Position numbers and translations under genes: made by a program. The notes below the pieces were generated by a model that was given only the letters and a program-made list of their open reading frames with translations, was not told the origin of the DNA and searched no databases. Shown here one piece after another: positions 16,745 to 25,642 of a stretch of 64,000 nt of DNA. The stretch covers positions 1-64,000 of the forward strand of contig NZ_JTHE03000116.1 in the NCBI RefSeq assembly GCF_000817775.3. Reading direction: 5' to 3'. The DNA is from Lyngbya confervoides BDU141951 (GTDB taxonomy: Bacteria > Cyanobacteriota > Cyanobacteriia > Thermosynechococcales > Thermosynechococcaceae). Every line of letters starts with the position of its first letter. The first letter of the stretch is position 1.

Positions 16745-18100
16745 TTAGCGATTCAATCTTCCTTTCAAAGTCGTCGCCCCCTCAGCAGCAAGAGCCCTAG
16801 GCGCCAGACAGACCTGATTTCTGCCCCCCGCTTTTGCGCGATAGAGGGCCTGATCCGCTTGGGTCAACAGCGCATGCTCCGAGGAGGCGGTACTGGGGAA
16901 GGTGGCACAGCCTAAGCTCGCTGTCACCTGAACTGACAGCGCCTCCGAAAGACGAATCGCCCCGGCAGCAATGCCCAAACACAGACGGTTGGCCACCACC
17001 TGAGCCTCCTCCAGATCTGCGTTGGGAAGAATCAGGGCAAATTCCTCCCCCCCAAAACGAGCCGCATGATCGCAGGGTCGGATCTCCCGCCGCAGCAGCG
17101 CGGAGACATAGCGCAGGGCTTCATCCCCCGATTGATGGCCATAGCGGTCGTTCAACGCTTTGAAATGATCTAGATCCACCATAATCATGGACACCGGCTG
17201 ATTCTCGCGCAGGGCACGCTCAATTTCCATCTTGAGAATCCGGTTAAATTCGCGGCGATTGAGTAACTCCGTGAGACCGTCCAGGGTCGCCAGGCGCTGC
17301 AGCTGTTGCTGGCTTTCTTCAAGGCGCTGGGCCATAGCATTCATGGCCGTTGCCAGCTGGGCCAGTTCATCCTCAGTCTCCAGATGAATGCGAAATCCCA
17401 GGTCTCCCTCCCGAAAGTGATAGAGTCCGGCCTTGAGTTGGCCCACCGGTTTTAAAATCGAGCGGGTAATAAACCAGGCAGACACCATGGTAATCACCAA
17501 CAGCATGAGAATAAAGATCAAAATCATCAGGCGAAACTGTCGCTTCATCGCCTCCACTTTTTGCATATTCTCGCGGGCGCTCCAGGAGGTGAGAGAATAA
17601 TGGATAGTTCTAACCCCCGTCAGCGCATCTTGAAAGTAGCGCTGGGCTTGCCGCTGCTGCATTAGTCTTTCCCTGGGGTTTTCCAGGGCCGGATCTACCC
17701 AAAATTGATGCAGCGACTCAAATCCCTGGTTAATATTTTTCTCAATCGAAGTGAGCAGAGATTGCTGCACCGAGATCTGCACTGGCATTTGAGCAACCAT
17801 CATCAAATCCCGATCGATCGCCCGCTTTAAAACCTCCAATTCCCCTCGGGTGGGCTGCGATTTCAGCTGAGCCGGGTCTAAATTTTCCACAAATAGGGTG
17901 GCATCGGTAATGCTGTTATCTAAGGACACCAGCGGGAACAGCACCTCCAGTCGCGCCTCCTCTGTCACTCCAAAGCTAGAGATGGCTTCCTGAAAAAAAA
18001 ATAGGGTCCAAGAACCCATCAACACAATTGGCAAAACCGTCGACCCAATCCCTAGAAAAAGTCGAGTCCTTAGGGTCCTTTTTAGGACGATTTTGCGCAT
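16745..18100 (-). CDS. Diguanylate cyclase with HAMP domain
   Basis: A 451-residue membrane sensor that should make cyclic di-GMP. An N-terminal transmembrane helix (FLGIGSTVLPIVLMGSWTLF) and a second at about 190-212 (LMILIFILMLLVITMVSAW) bracket an extracytoplasmic helical region. A HAMP linker follows, then a GGDEF domain at about 285-430. The active site reads GGEEF and is intact. RPCD five residues upstream is an RxxD inhibitory site, so product feedback is expected. No receiver or EAL domain is present. The gene stands alone; cyclic di-GMP may link it to the motility genes elsewhere in the window, but that is inference. Confidence 0.9.
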   Translation of the reverse strand: MRKIVLKRTLRTRLFLGIGSTVLPIVLMGSWTLFFFQEAISSFGVTEEARLEVLFPLVSLDNSITDATLFVENLDPAQLKSQPTRGELEVLKRAIDRDLMMVAQMPVQISVQQSLLTSIEKNINQGFESLHQFWVDPALENPRERLMQQRQAQRYFQDALTGVRTIHYSLTSWSARENMQKVEAMKRQFRLMILIFILMLLVITMVSAWFITRSILKPVGQLKAGLYHFREGDLGFRIHLETEDELAQLATAMNAMAQRLEESQQQLQRLATLDGLTELLNRREFNRILKMEIERALRENQPVSMIMVDLDHFKALNDRYGHQSGDEALRYVSALLRREIRPCDHAARFGGEEFALILPNADLEEAQVVANRLCLGIAAGAIRLSEALSVQVTASLGCATFPSTASSEHALLTQADQALYRAKAGGRNQVCLAPRALAAEGATTLKGRLNR

Positions 18101-18329
18101 CGAGTCGGTTTTGCCCTGATTACCTGAAAAATCAATGGGATTGATGGTCTCACTACACCGTACAAACTTGTTTTAGGCAAAGGAAGCAGAGGTTAAGCCT
18201 CAAGGCAGATCCAATCCAGTTAGGCTGGCGCACCTCGACCAGTCCACGGTGTGTGGGTCTTGTAGTTAGGATGCCCGACTGCCAAGATGAGCGACCTTGT
18301 CTCTCAGAATTTAGATCCAGAGCCTTCAA

Positions 18330-18416
18330 CGGAGAGGGGGGGATTCGAACCCCCGTTAGGTGTGACCCTAAAACAGATTTCGAGTCTGCCGCATTCAACC
18401 ACTCTGCCACCTCTCC
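18330..18416 (-). tRNA. trnS-CGA: tRNA-Ser (anticodon CGA)
   Basis: Reverse-strand cloverleaf: acceptor GGAGAGG pairs CCTCTCC, the anticodon loop is CTCGAAA with anticodon CGA, a long variable arm is typical of serine tRNAs, and the T-loop is GGTTCGAATCC-like. Discriminator G73 follows, and CCA is not encoded. It reads UCG serine codons. Frames translated across it are artefacts. Confidence 0.95.
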
Positions 18417-18516
18417 AAGCTGCGCTCCCGTCAAGATGGACACCTCAGGAGCCTAATCCATACTAATCGATGGCGGAAACTCTGCCTAGTCTCTAGCGTC
18501 CATAGCCAATTTACAG

Positions 18517-18552
18517 ACCAGATCACAAACCAGATCACAAACCAGATTACAG
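18517..18552. repeat. Three tandem 12-bp repeats at the comEC 3' end
   Basis: Units ACCAGATCACAA, ACCAGATCACAA and ACCAGATTACAG lie in tandem. The third unit includes the comEC stop codon (complement of TTA at 18547-18549). Probably a slippage product. Confidence 0.8.
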
Positions 18553-20847
18553 GAGCAGATGGCTGGTGTCGTTGGGAGGAATGGCGAGTTGAAAGCCGGA
18601 CCGAGGGCGCCACTGAATTGCGCCATCTCGCTGGGTCCAGAACACCTGTTTTGCCTGTTTCACCTGGCTTTTAAGCTGCTCAACGGCTTCTGGGTCAGCC
18701 TGTTGATTAGAGACCAGAATGACCTCCGGCCCCATGGCTGCGATCGCCTCTAGATCCCAGCGAGCCCCGGTAATCCATAGAAGCTGAATCGGCGGCATCT
18801 CCTGATCCTGGAGCCAGGTGGCCAATCCCGCCTCCTGCGACTCACTCATCATCACCCCCGTGAGCTGGGCCAGGCGAAACTGAACCAAGGGGGGATCATT
18901 GCGCAGGATTTTCACCTCACTGCTGCCCAAGCGGGCCGTGTCCTCCGGCAGCAATGGCTGCCATCGCACTTTGCGCTGAAGCGCCACCACTTGCTGATGC
19001 AGCGATTCGAGGGACTGGGGCGACACGGGGCTGAAGGTGCCGACGCGAATGCGCCGTCCCATTTCTCGCCAACCTGCCTGAGCCTCGGGTCTGAGGTCAG
19101 TGGCGATCGCCAGATCAACGCGATTAATGCCCTGCTGCTGTAGATAGGGAAGAACCGTCAGCTGGGACTGCTGGGCATTGCCACTGTTGAACAGGACCGT
19201 AGTTCGGGGTTCTTGAATCACCATAATCGGACTGCTGCCGGCCTCAAACACCGTTAGCTGCTGCAGGGACCCCTGGGCTGTCCAAATGGGCAAAATCGTT
19301 AACCCCAGGGTCAGTCCCAGGGCAAATTTCCAATGTCGCTGCCACCAGGGCAACCGCCATACTGCGAGAATAATCCCATACCAAAGCAGAAGCTGCCATA
19401 CCGAAATACTGCCCACAGCCCAGGTTCGGCCAGGAAGCTGATTGAACCTTTCCACAATCCAAATCAGGACCTGGGTGGGCAGGGCAACTCCGACGGCCAC
19501 AGCACTCCCCAAGGGTGGAAATAGCGCAGCCAAGAGCCCACTGAAACATCCGCCCAAGGTGACCACAGATAATAGTGGCGTGGTGACTAAATTGGCCAAC
19601 AGAGCATAGGTCGGAACCACCCCAAAGCTATGCAGCTGAAGGGGCAGCGTCCAGATCATCGCCGCGAGGGGCACCGCGACCATGGAGGCCAGCGCAGGCG
19701 GCAGTGCATCCAAGCGTTTCTGCAGGGGCGGCACAGAGACGATGAGGCCAAAGGTGGCCAAAAAGCTCAGCTGAAAGCCCAAGTCCCAAATCCACAGGGG
19801 TTGAACCAGGAGCATCCCAAAGGCGATCAAGATTAAAATTGGTACAGGCTTCATCTTTCGTCCGAGCACCAGCGCCACCAAGCCGGCTAACCCCATCAAC
19901 ACGGCCCGCACCACCGAGGCCTCCAGGCCACTGAGTCCCACAAACAGAAGCAAGGCGCTACTGCCAAGGCCAAACTGGGCCACGAGAGGCAGCGATCGCA
20001 GAACGCTTAAGAGACAAGCCAAAATTAAGGAAACCTGAAAGCCCGAGGCCGCTAGAGCATGGGCTAACCCCACCTGAATAAACTGATCTTGCAGGGCATA
20101 GGGTAAATCCACGGCCTGCTTGCCCAGCACCATGGCTCCCATCAGTGGTCCAGCAGGCCCCGAAACCCAGGCTTGCTGAGCCTGAACAATTTTACGCTGG
20201 AGCCGCCAGATGCCCGAATTTGCCTGGGTATCAATGATCTCCAGGGTTTCTGCGCTCATTCCCGAAAAGCTGTGCTGCCGCGCGAGCCAACTGGCAAAGT
20301 CAAAGCCCCCTGGATTGGTCACGGACTTAGGTCGATAAATCCGCCCGGTCGCCCGCACCGTTTGCCCAGGGAGCAAATCCGCCACGACATCGGGAGGAAC
20401 GGTCAGGTAAACTCGTCCAGAAACCGACTGGGACGCCTGGGAACTGGCTTGATCCGCGCCGGATGGGACCAGGGATTGGGCAATCAGCCACACGCGAACG
20501 CGATCGCTCCGGGTGAGCCGCGGCAGACTCTCTACTTTCCCCTGCAGCTGATATAAAGCCGCAGGATTTTCAGGATTCAGCCGATCCGCAACCTGCCCCA
20601 CTTCGGTCTGAGTCGGTTGCGGCATGCGAAACTGCACATAGAAGGAGGCCGCCAATCCCACCACGCCAAGCAAGATCCAGGTGGAAGCCCGAGGTCCACG
20701 CCGCAGGGTTGCCGTAGGCATTCCCCAGCGGAGGATGGCAATGAAAAGACCCAGTCCCAGGACCATGAATCCCCCCCAGGGTAGCCCCCCAAACAGGAGG
20801 CCCAGAATAAACCAGAGGTAGACAAAAACAGCGCTACTGTAGAGCAT
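18547..20847 (-). CDS. comEC: ComEC/Rec2 family competence channel protein
   Basis: A 766-residue inner-membrane protein. The family forms the channel that carries single-stranded DNA into the cytoplasm in natural transformation. An N-terminal pair of helices leads into an OB-like periplasmic domain (about 70-190), then the polytopic Competence domain (about 210-490; GLAHALAASGFQVSL is typical). The C-terminal domain (about 515-750) is in the position of the metallo-beta-lactamase-like domain but lacks the metal-binding HxHxDH (TDLRPEAQAG stands where it is expected). The start is the ATG at 20847; no sequence beyond looks coding. No other com genes are nearby. Confidence 0.9.
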   Translation of the reverse strand: MLYSSAVFVYLWFILGLLFGGLPWGGFMVLGLGLFIAILRWGMPTATLRRGPRASTWILLGVVGLAASFYVQFRMPQPTQTEVGQVADRLNPENPAALYQLQGKVESLPRLTRSDRVRVWLIAQSLVPSGADQASSQASQSVSGRVYLTVPPDVVADLLPGQTVRATGRIYRPKSVTNPGGFDFASWLARQHSFSGMSAETLEIIDTQANSGIWRLQRKIVQAQQAWVSGPAGPLMGAMVLGKQAVDLPYALQDQFIQVGLAHALAASGFQVSLILACLLSVLRSLPLVAQFGLGSSALLLFVGLSGLEASVVRAVLMGLAGLVALVLGRKMKPVPILILIAFGMLLVQPLWIWDLGFQLSFLATFGLIVSVPPLQKRLDALPPALASMVAVPLAAMIWTLPLQLHSFGVVPTYALLANLVTTPLLSVVTLGGCFSGLLAALFPPLGSAVAVGVALPTQVLIWIVERFNQLPGRTWAVGSISVWQLLLWYGIILAVWRLPWWQRHWKFALGLTLGLTILPIWTAQGSLQQLTVFEAGSSPIMVIQEPRTTVLFNSGNAQQSQLTVLPYLQQQGINRVDLAIATDLRPEAQAGWREMGRRIRVGTFSPVSPQSLESLHQQVVALQRKVRWQPLLPEDTARLGSSEVKILRNDPPLVQFRLAQLTGVMMSESQEAGLATWLQDQEMPPIQLLWITGARWDLEAIAAMGPEVILVSNQQADPEAVEQLKSQVKQAKQVFWTQRDGAIQWRPRSGFQLAIPPNDTSHLLL

Positions 20848-21049
20848 AGTGCGAAACGCCCCTTTGAATGACAGTCCTCACAAGCGTCCTCATAACAGTC
20901 CTTTCCCCTTCTCTATGCTGCCAACTCCCAAGGCCACCTTTTCCTCAGAGAAAAACGGTCGAGATTGAGTACAACCTCGACCATCAAGCTGATTATCCGC
21001 TAAAGCTGGAGCGGCGATCGATCCAAATTGAAGGGTTTAAGTCCCCAAT

Positions 21050-21541
21050 TTAAATCGATAATCCCAACCGCACACCTAACACTGCATGAACAACAAAAAC
21101 CCCCAGAGCTACGGACCCCAAATAGGCATGAACCGTCCTCAGAGTCCCCCCTTGACCAAATTTCATTGCCGCCAACAGTCCATTGCTGGCCAGCAAACCG
21201 ATAATGGCCGTTCCCGTCCAAAAATGAGGACTCGAAAGCAAGGGCTGCTTTTGCATCACCAAGGATAGAATTCCGCCAGTGTAGCCCATGGCAATAAAGG
21301 CAAACATCAAGGGCGCAACCTGACGGTGGGCTGTTCGTTGCGGCTGGCTGTCCTCAGACTGCTTAGCCCTCAGACGCGCCTGCCAGCCAGTCCAGCCCAC
21401 GTAGCCGCCCATCACAAACAGGACAATGCCCATCATCACAGGATGGCCCCAATGCACAATGGGGTCAGGCATCGACAGCGACCGAAACCAGGCGGCCAGA
21501 GGCTCTAAGGTGCGACTTAACTGCTCACTAAAACGTTCCAT
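21050..21541 (-). CDS. DUF4079 family membrane protein
   Basis: A 163-residue polytopic protein, with about four transmembrane helices, of a family common in cyanobacteria and plastid-bearing lineages. HWGHPVMMG, PHFWTGTAI, TVHAYLGSVALGVFVVHAVLG contain repeated histidines on helices, which could bind heme as in cytochrome b561-type proteins; that is inference. Two 12-bp direct repeats lie just upstream (21564-21594). The gene is downstream of an unrelated small single-helix protein on the same strand. Confidence 0.8.
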   Translation of the reverse strand: MERFSEQLSRTLEPLAAWFRSLSMPDPIVHWGHPVMMGIVLFVMGGYVGWTGWQARLRAKQSEDSQPQRTAHRQVAPLMFAFIAMGYTGGILSLVMQKQPLLSSPHFWTGTAIIGLLASNGLLAAMKFGQGGTLRTVHAYLGSVALGVFVVHAVLGVRLGLSI

Positions 21542-21563
21542 CTCTAACTCAACCGCCCTAAAG

Positions 21564-21594
21564 ATTACGACATGTCTAAAATATTACGACATGT
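21564..21594 (-). promoter_or_regulatory. Paired 12-bp direct repeat upstream of the DUF4079 gene
   Basis: ATTACGACATGT occurs twice (21564-21575 and 21583-21594 on +), 19 bases apart, just 23-53 bases before the start codon of the gene on -. Each contains the self-complementary core ACATGT. The position fits an operator; the binding protein is unknown. Confidence 0.45.
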
Positions 21595-21602
21595 AAAGTA
21601 CT

Positions 21603-22007
21603 CTAGAGGAAGGCCTCCACCACCCACAGCTTGGACAATAAGGGGAGAGACGTCTGACAATTCACCACCTGTCCGTCCTGGATTTGAATTTCAACATGGT
21701 ACATTTTGGGCTCAAGATAGGTGTGACAGAAGCTGTGCAAACCGCTGCGAGGCGTCACCGTCACCAGCATGGATCCCTGGGCCTCCGTGGGAAGCATCTC
21801 AAACTTAAAGCGATCTGGCTGCACAGCCTGAATCTTCAGCGTCTTTGACCCAACTTGAACCTCCGTCGCCTGCACAGGGGTTTGGCCCACATTGGTGACC
21901 CGTAGCGTTGAATGGCGCAGCCAGAGAGCGTTGGGAAGCAACAGGGCCAGGCCCGCTAAGACCACCGTGGTGGTGGACAGACTCACCGCAATCAACTTGA
22001 GATTCAT
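21603..22007 (-). CDS. Hypothetical single-helix secreted or anchored protein
   Basis: A 134-residue protein with an N-terminal hydrophobic helix (LIAVSLSTTTVVLAGLALLLP) followed by a predicted beta-rich extracytoplasmic domain: LRVTNVGQTPVQATEVQVGSKTLKIQ, MLVTVTPRSGLHSF and YHVEIQIQDGQVV. It has no recognised family. The frame is open for 45 more codons upstream, but the ATG of MNLKLIA at 22007 precedes the helix directly and is preferred. It lies divergent from miaB. The strand pattern suggests a small Ig-like or repeat fold; function unknown. Confidence 0.6.
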   Translation of the reverse strand: MNLKLIAVSLSTTTVVLAGLALLLPNALWLRHSTLRVTNVGQTPVQATEVQVGSKTLKIQAVQPDRFKFEMLPTEAQGSMLVTVTPRSGLHSFCHTYLEPKMYHVEIQIQDGQVVNCQTSLPLLSKLWVVEAFL

Positions 22008-22241
22008 AGGGACTGAAAACACAGGAATGGGAGTGGAAGAAGATTCCCAGGGGGAACCGCATCGAAGCCGAATGTGGCTGGATTGTAATCGATGTTTCTG
22101 AAATTGAAAAGGGCGTTGGTCCAAGGTGCGGCCCCCCGCCAAAAACGCTGACCCATTGCCGCCCTGTCCCTGGGGACCGCTATGATAGGAAGATTGCTAA
22201 TTTTTAATCACTTCAAGCCTGCCAGGACCCTACCCAACGCT

Positions 22242-23597
22242 ATGACTGCTTCCCACCGCCGCTATCACATCACCACCTTTGGATGCCAGATGAACAAGGC
22301 TGATTCAGAGCGGATGGCTGGCATTATGGAGGATATGGGCTTTCAATGGTCACCCCTGCCCGAGGAGGCCGATGTGGTGCTCTATAACACCTGCACAATC
22401 CGCGATAATGCGGAGCAAAAAGTTTATTCTTACCTGGGTCGGCAGGCCAAGCGCAAGCAGGAAAATCCCCATCTAACCCTGGTGCTTGCCGGGTGCGTCG
22501 CCCAACAGGAGGGGGAGGCCCTCCTACGTCGAGTTCCAGAACTGGACCTAGTCATGGGGCCTCAATATGCCAATCAGTTAGATAGCCTCTTGGAGCAAGT
22601 TTTTGCGGGCAACCAGGTGGTGGCCACCGATCCGGTGCACATCATGGAAGATATTACCAAGCCGCGTCGGGATAGCTCGGTGAGCGCTTGGGTCAATGTG
22701 ATCTACGGTTGTAACGAGCGCTGTACCTACTGTGTGGTTCCAGGGGTCCGGGGAGTGGAGCAGTCTAGAACCCCGGAAGCCATTCGAGCGGAGATGGAAT
22801 CCCTGGGTGAGCAGGGCTTTCGAGAGGTGACGCTTTTAGGTCAAAACATCGATGCCTATGGTCGAGACCTGCCGGGGTCCAAGCCCGATGGCAGTCATCG
22901 GCACACCTTTACGGACCTGCTCTATGCCGTTCATGATGTGCCCGGAATCGAGCGCATCCGGTTTGCGACAAGCCATCCGCGGTATTTCACGGAGCGCCTA
23001 ATTCGTGCCTGTGCAGAACTGCCCAAGGTCTGCGAACATTTTCATATTCCCTTCCAGTCTGGGGACAATGACGTGCTGAAGGCCATGGGGCGAGGCTATA
23101 CCCACCAGAAATACCGACGCATTGTCCAAACCATTCGGGAGGCTATGCCCGATGCAGCCATCAGTGCCGATGCCATTGTGGGATTTCCGGGGGAAACTGA
23201 AGCGCAGTTTGAACAAACGCTGCAGCTGGTGGCTGATTTAGAGTTTGATCTACTCAACACGGCTGCCTATTCCCCACGTCCGGGCACGCCAGCGGCTCAC
23301 TGGGATGGGCAGGTTCCCGAGGCGGTGAAGCAAGATCGGCTACAGCGGCTGAATCACCTGGTCAATCAAAAGGCGGCCGATCGATCCCAGCGCTATCTCG
23401 GACGCACCGAAACGGTCCTGGTTGAGGCGGTGAATCCCAAGAATCCAGATCAGGTCATGGGGCGGACCCGTGGCAACCGGCTCACCTTTTTCACCGGATC
23501 CATCGCTGAACTCCAAGGGCAGATCGTTGCCGTCAAAATCACTCAGGTGCGTCCCTTTAGCTTGACCGGGGAGGCACTGATTCCCGTCTCTCCCTAG
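22242..23597 (+). CDS. miaB: tRNA-2-methylthio-N6-dimethylallyladenosine synthase MiaB
   Basis: A 451-residue radical-SAM methylthiotransferase that adds the 2-methylthio group to i6A37 of tRNA. Domain order: UPF0004 with cysteines in [19 protein letters not shown] and AGCVAQQEG for one 4Fe-4S cluster; the radical-SAM core with CNERCTYC; and a C-terminal TRAM domain ([19 protein letters not shown]). All key cysteines are present and the length is normal. The frame reaches back to 22182, but [16 protein letters not shown] at 22242 matches the family N-terminus. Nearby tsaE and ttcA are other tRNA-37/32 modification genes, though in separate units. Confidence 0.95.
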   Translation: MTASHRRYHITTFGCQMNKADSERMAGIMEDMGFQWSPLPEEADVVLYNTCTIRDNAEQKVYSYLGRQAKRKQENPHLTLVLAGCVAQQEGEALLRRVPELDLVMGPQYANQLDSLLEQVFAGNQVVATDPVHIMEDITKPRRDSSVSAWVNVIYGCNERCTYCVVPGVRGVEQSRTPEAIRAEMESLGEQGFREVTLLGQNIDAYGRDLPGSKPDGSHRHTFTDLLYAVHDVPGIERIRFATSHPRYFTERLIRACAELPKVCEHFHIPFQSGDNDVLKAMGRGYTHQKYRRIVQTIREAMPDAAISADAIVGFPGETEAQFEQTLQLVADLEFDLLNTAAYSPRPGTPAAHWDGQVPEAVKQDRLQRLNHLVNQKAADRSQRYLGRTETVLVEAVNPKNPDQVMGRTRGNRLTFFTGSIAELQGQIVAVKITQVRPFSLTGEALIPVSP

Positions 23598-23674
23598 GGA
23601 GCAATCCCTGGGCAGGCTCCCCGGCCTGGGAGTTTCGCTATAAACTAGGGGAGATTCTAGGAGTTGTGGACCGG

Positions 23675-24091
23675 ATGGGTCGAGATCAGCGCCATAAGAT
23701 CTGTTTAAACGAGGTGTATCCCTGTCCCTGCAAGCTCAAGGGGCACCTCAAGGAGCTGTTTTTAGTAGAAGCCTTTGGCTGCGATCGCTGTCAGCAAATT
23801 TTTGTGCTGCAGCCGGATCAGTACACCATTCAGCAGCTCCCCACGGCCTATCCCTACCGCCGCACCTGGGAATGGACCGGCACCGAATGGCGATCGCCCT
23901 ACCGCCCGAAGCGCTATCCACCCTGGCTGTTGGGGGCCGGATTTTTCTTTATCATTCTGCTTCCCCTGGGATTGTTTCTGTCGCTCCTGCTCCACACACC
24001 GGTCAATCTGGGCATGGTAGTCTTAGTGGGGCTGGCCGTTGGGTTACCCCTGATCGGCCTCTTGCTACTCATACAGTTGCGTCGGCGTTAA
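23675..24091 (+). CDS. Hypothetical protein with cysteine ribbon and two membrane helices
   Basis: A 138-residue protein. The N-terminal part carries YPCPCKL and GCDRCQQIF, four cysteines that could form a zinc ribbon. A middle part rich in Tyr, Trp and Arg follows (YPYRRTWEWTGTEW), and the C-terminus has two transmembrane helices. I do not know a named family; it looks like a conserved cyanobacterial protein. TAGGAG eleven bases upstream favours the ATG at 23675 over the GTG at 23666. The next gene starts 11 bases after its stop, so they are probably co-transcribed. Confidence 0.65.
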   Translation: MGRDQRHKICLNEVYPCPCKLKGHLKELFLVEAFGCDRCQQIFVLQPDQYTIQQLPTAYPYRRTWEWTGTEWRSPYRPKRYPPWLLGAGFFFIILLPLGLFLSLLLHTPVNLGMVVLVGLAVGLPLIGLLLLIQLRRR

Positions 24092-24102
24092 TCCCAGAGC
24101 CT

Positions 24103-25362
24103 ATGGAGAGTTCTTCCACCTCACTCGACGAAAAGGCCCTCCTGCAACGGGTAGGGGAGGCGGCAATCGAGCTGCAACGACTGCCGCTCTCTGTGCGCGA
24201 GCGGGGGATTGCAGTGCTCACCCAAACCTTTCAGGCTGAAATGAACCAGGTGTTGGAGGCCAACACCCTGGACTTAGAAACGAGCCGCGATTTGGGAGTC
24301 CCAGGGATTTTGCTAAACTGGCTCAAGCTGACGCCCGACCGGCTCCAGCAGGTTATCCCCCTGCTCAATCGGCTGCTGAGCTCTCCCACGCCAAAGCTTT
24401 CGAGCGGATACGGCTTAACCCAAGCCTCCACTCTGGTGCATCGACTGCCCATTGGCGTCATCGCGCTCATTTATGAAGCGTTACCGGAGCTGGCGCTGAT
24501 TTTAGCAGCCATGTGTATTAAGACCGGCAATGGGCTCCTGCTGCGCGGCGGGGCCGAAACCAGCCATTCAAACGCCGCGATCGCCTCCCTGATTCAGCGA
24601 TCCCTAACCCAGGCAAAGTTACCCGCCGACGCCATTATCGCCCTCGCGGCAGATCCAAACCATCCCCTTGACAACCTCCTTGCCCATCCAGAGAGTCTAG
24701 ATCTGGTCATTCCCTACGGGCGCACCTCCCTGGTAGATCGCGTGGTTAAGCTCTCCCAGGTGCCGGTGGTGCAAACCTGCATTGGCAACTGCTACCTGTT
24801 CTGGTCCCACACGGGATCGGTGGACAGCGTTGAAAGCGTCATCCTCACCAGCCACCGCGGTCATCCAGAGGCCGTCAATGCGGTGGAGAAGATTTTAATC
24901 CCCAGCAATCTTCAGCGTCCCCTGTTAACACTTCTGTGGGACAACCTGGAAGAGAAGGGATTTGAGATTCAACTCGACCAGGAACTGTGCGACGAGTTCC
25001 CTGAATTTCGGCCCTTTGACCCCAAGTCCTGGGGAAAGCCTTCCTTTCAAAAGGTGCTTGCCTTCAAGCTGGTGGCCGACCTGCCCCAGGCCATTACCTG
25101 GATTAACACCCACAGCAGTGGCCATGCAGACTGCATCGTGACCGATTCTTACAAGGAAACCCAGCAGTTTTTGCAAGGGGTTAAAAGCTCAACGGTCTTT
25201 GTCAATCAATCGCCCGAATTTTCCCGGCTGCACAGCAGTCCAAGCGGCACCGTGGCCTTTTGCATGGGCAAGTTTGGCGGTGCGCGTCACGGCGTGATTG
25301 ATCTCAACTCACTGCTGATGGAGCAGCACGTCTTTCAGGGCGAGGCCCTCGTCAGTCGCTAG
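24103..25362 (+). CDS. proA: ProA-like glutamate-5-semialdehyde dehydrogenase family protein
   Basis: A 419-residue member of the gamma-glutamyl-phosphate reductase family, the NADPH-dependent second step of proline synthesis. The N-terminus ALLQRVGEAAIELQRLP, middle LPIGVIALIYEALPEL, GNGLLLRGGAETSHSN, and the C-terminal GTVAFCMGKFGGARHGVIDLNSLL fit the family. The catalytic cysteine of ProA normally sits in a PxxCNAxE context; here the matching stretch is PEAVNAVEK, with Val instead of Cys. It may be a divergent paralogue with altered or no activity. A 77-codon upstream extension overlaps the preceding gene and is rejected; the start is the ATG at 24103. Confidence 0.82.
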   Translation: MESSSTSLDEKALLQRVGEAAIELQRLPLSVRERGIAVLTQTFQAEMNQVLEANTLDLETSRDLGVPGILLNWLKLTPDRLQQVIPLLNRLLSSPTPKLSSGYGLTQASTLVHRLPIGVIALIYEALPELALILAAMCIKTGNGLLLRGGAETSHSNAAIASLIQRSLTQAKLPADAIIALAADPNHPLDNLLAHPESLDLVIPYGRTSLVDRVVKLSQVPVVQTCIGNCYLFWSHTGSVDSVESVILTSHRGHPEAVNAVEKILIPSNLQRPLLTLLWDNLEEKGFEIQLDQELCDEFPEFRPFDPKSWGKPSFQKVLAFKLVADLPQAITWINTHSSGHADCIVTDSYKETQQFLQGVKSSTVFVNQSPEFSRLHSSPSGTVAFCMGKFGGARHGVIDLNSLLMEQHVFQGEALVSR

Positions 25363-25541
25363 GGCTGCCCTCCCCGCGGCGTCGAATCATCCTCTGACCA
25401 ATCATCGGGTTTAAGTTCTTCGCGAAATCCTCGCAGGGACTGCCCCAGGGATTTACCCAACTGGGGTAATTTCTTTGGCCCAAACACAAGAATTGCCGCT
25501 AGAACCACCAGACCCACTTCCAACCAACCTAATCTGAACAC
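25359..25541 (-). CDS. tatA: TatA/E family twin-arginine translocase subunit
   Basis: A 60-residue protein with the TatA plan: a short N-terminal helix (LEVGLVVLAAILVF), the hinge FGPKKLPQLGKSLGQ, an amphipathic helix and a short acidic tail. It helps form the pore for folded, cofactor-containing proteins in the cytoplasmic or thylakoid membrane. It is shorter than a typical TatA (about 80-90 residues) and nearer to TatE or small cyanobacterial TatA forms. Its stop overlaps the end of the convergent ProA-like gene by 4 bases. No tatC is in the window. Confidence 0.88.
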   Translation of the reverse strand: MFRLGWLEVGLVVLAAILVFGPKKLPQLGKSLGQSLRGFREELKPDDWSEDDSTPRGGQP

Positions 25542-25642
25542 AGGCGCTGTCCCTCATTAAAGGTGTAAACTCCCTCACTGCAGATGCCCACTGGACAGGG
25601 GGGCCACCCGGAGCCGCCCTCCCCATCCAGCCCATTCTTCTC

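Noticed and set aside
18153-18456. Open frames on both strands of about 67-96 codons
   Set aside because: They are translations of the tRNA-Ser gene and its flank, a familiar annotation artefact.
23872-24102. Upstream extension of the ProA-like gene
   Set aside because: The frame overlaps the preceding hypothetical gene and its residues have no ProA similarity; the ATG at 24103 matches the family start.
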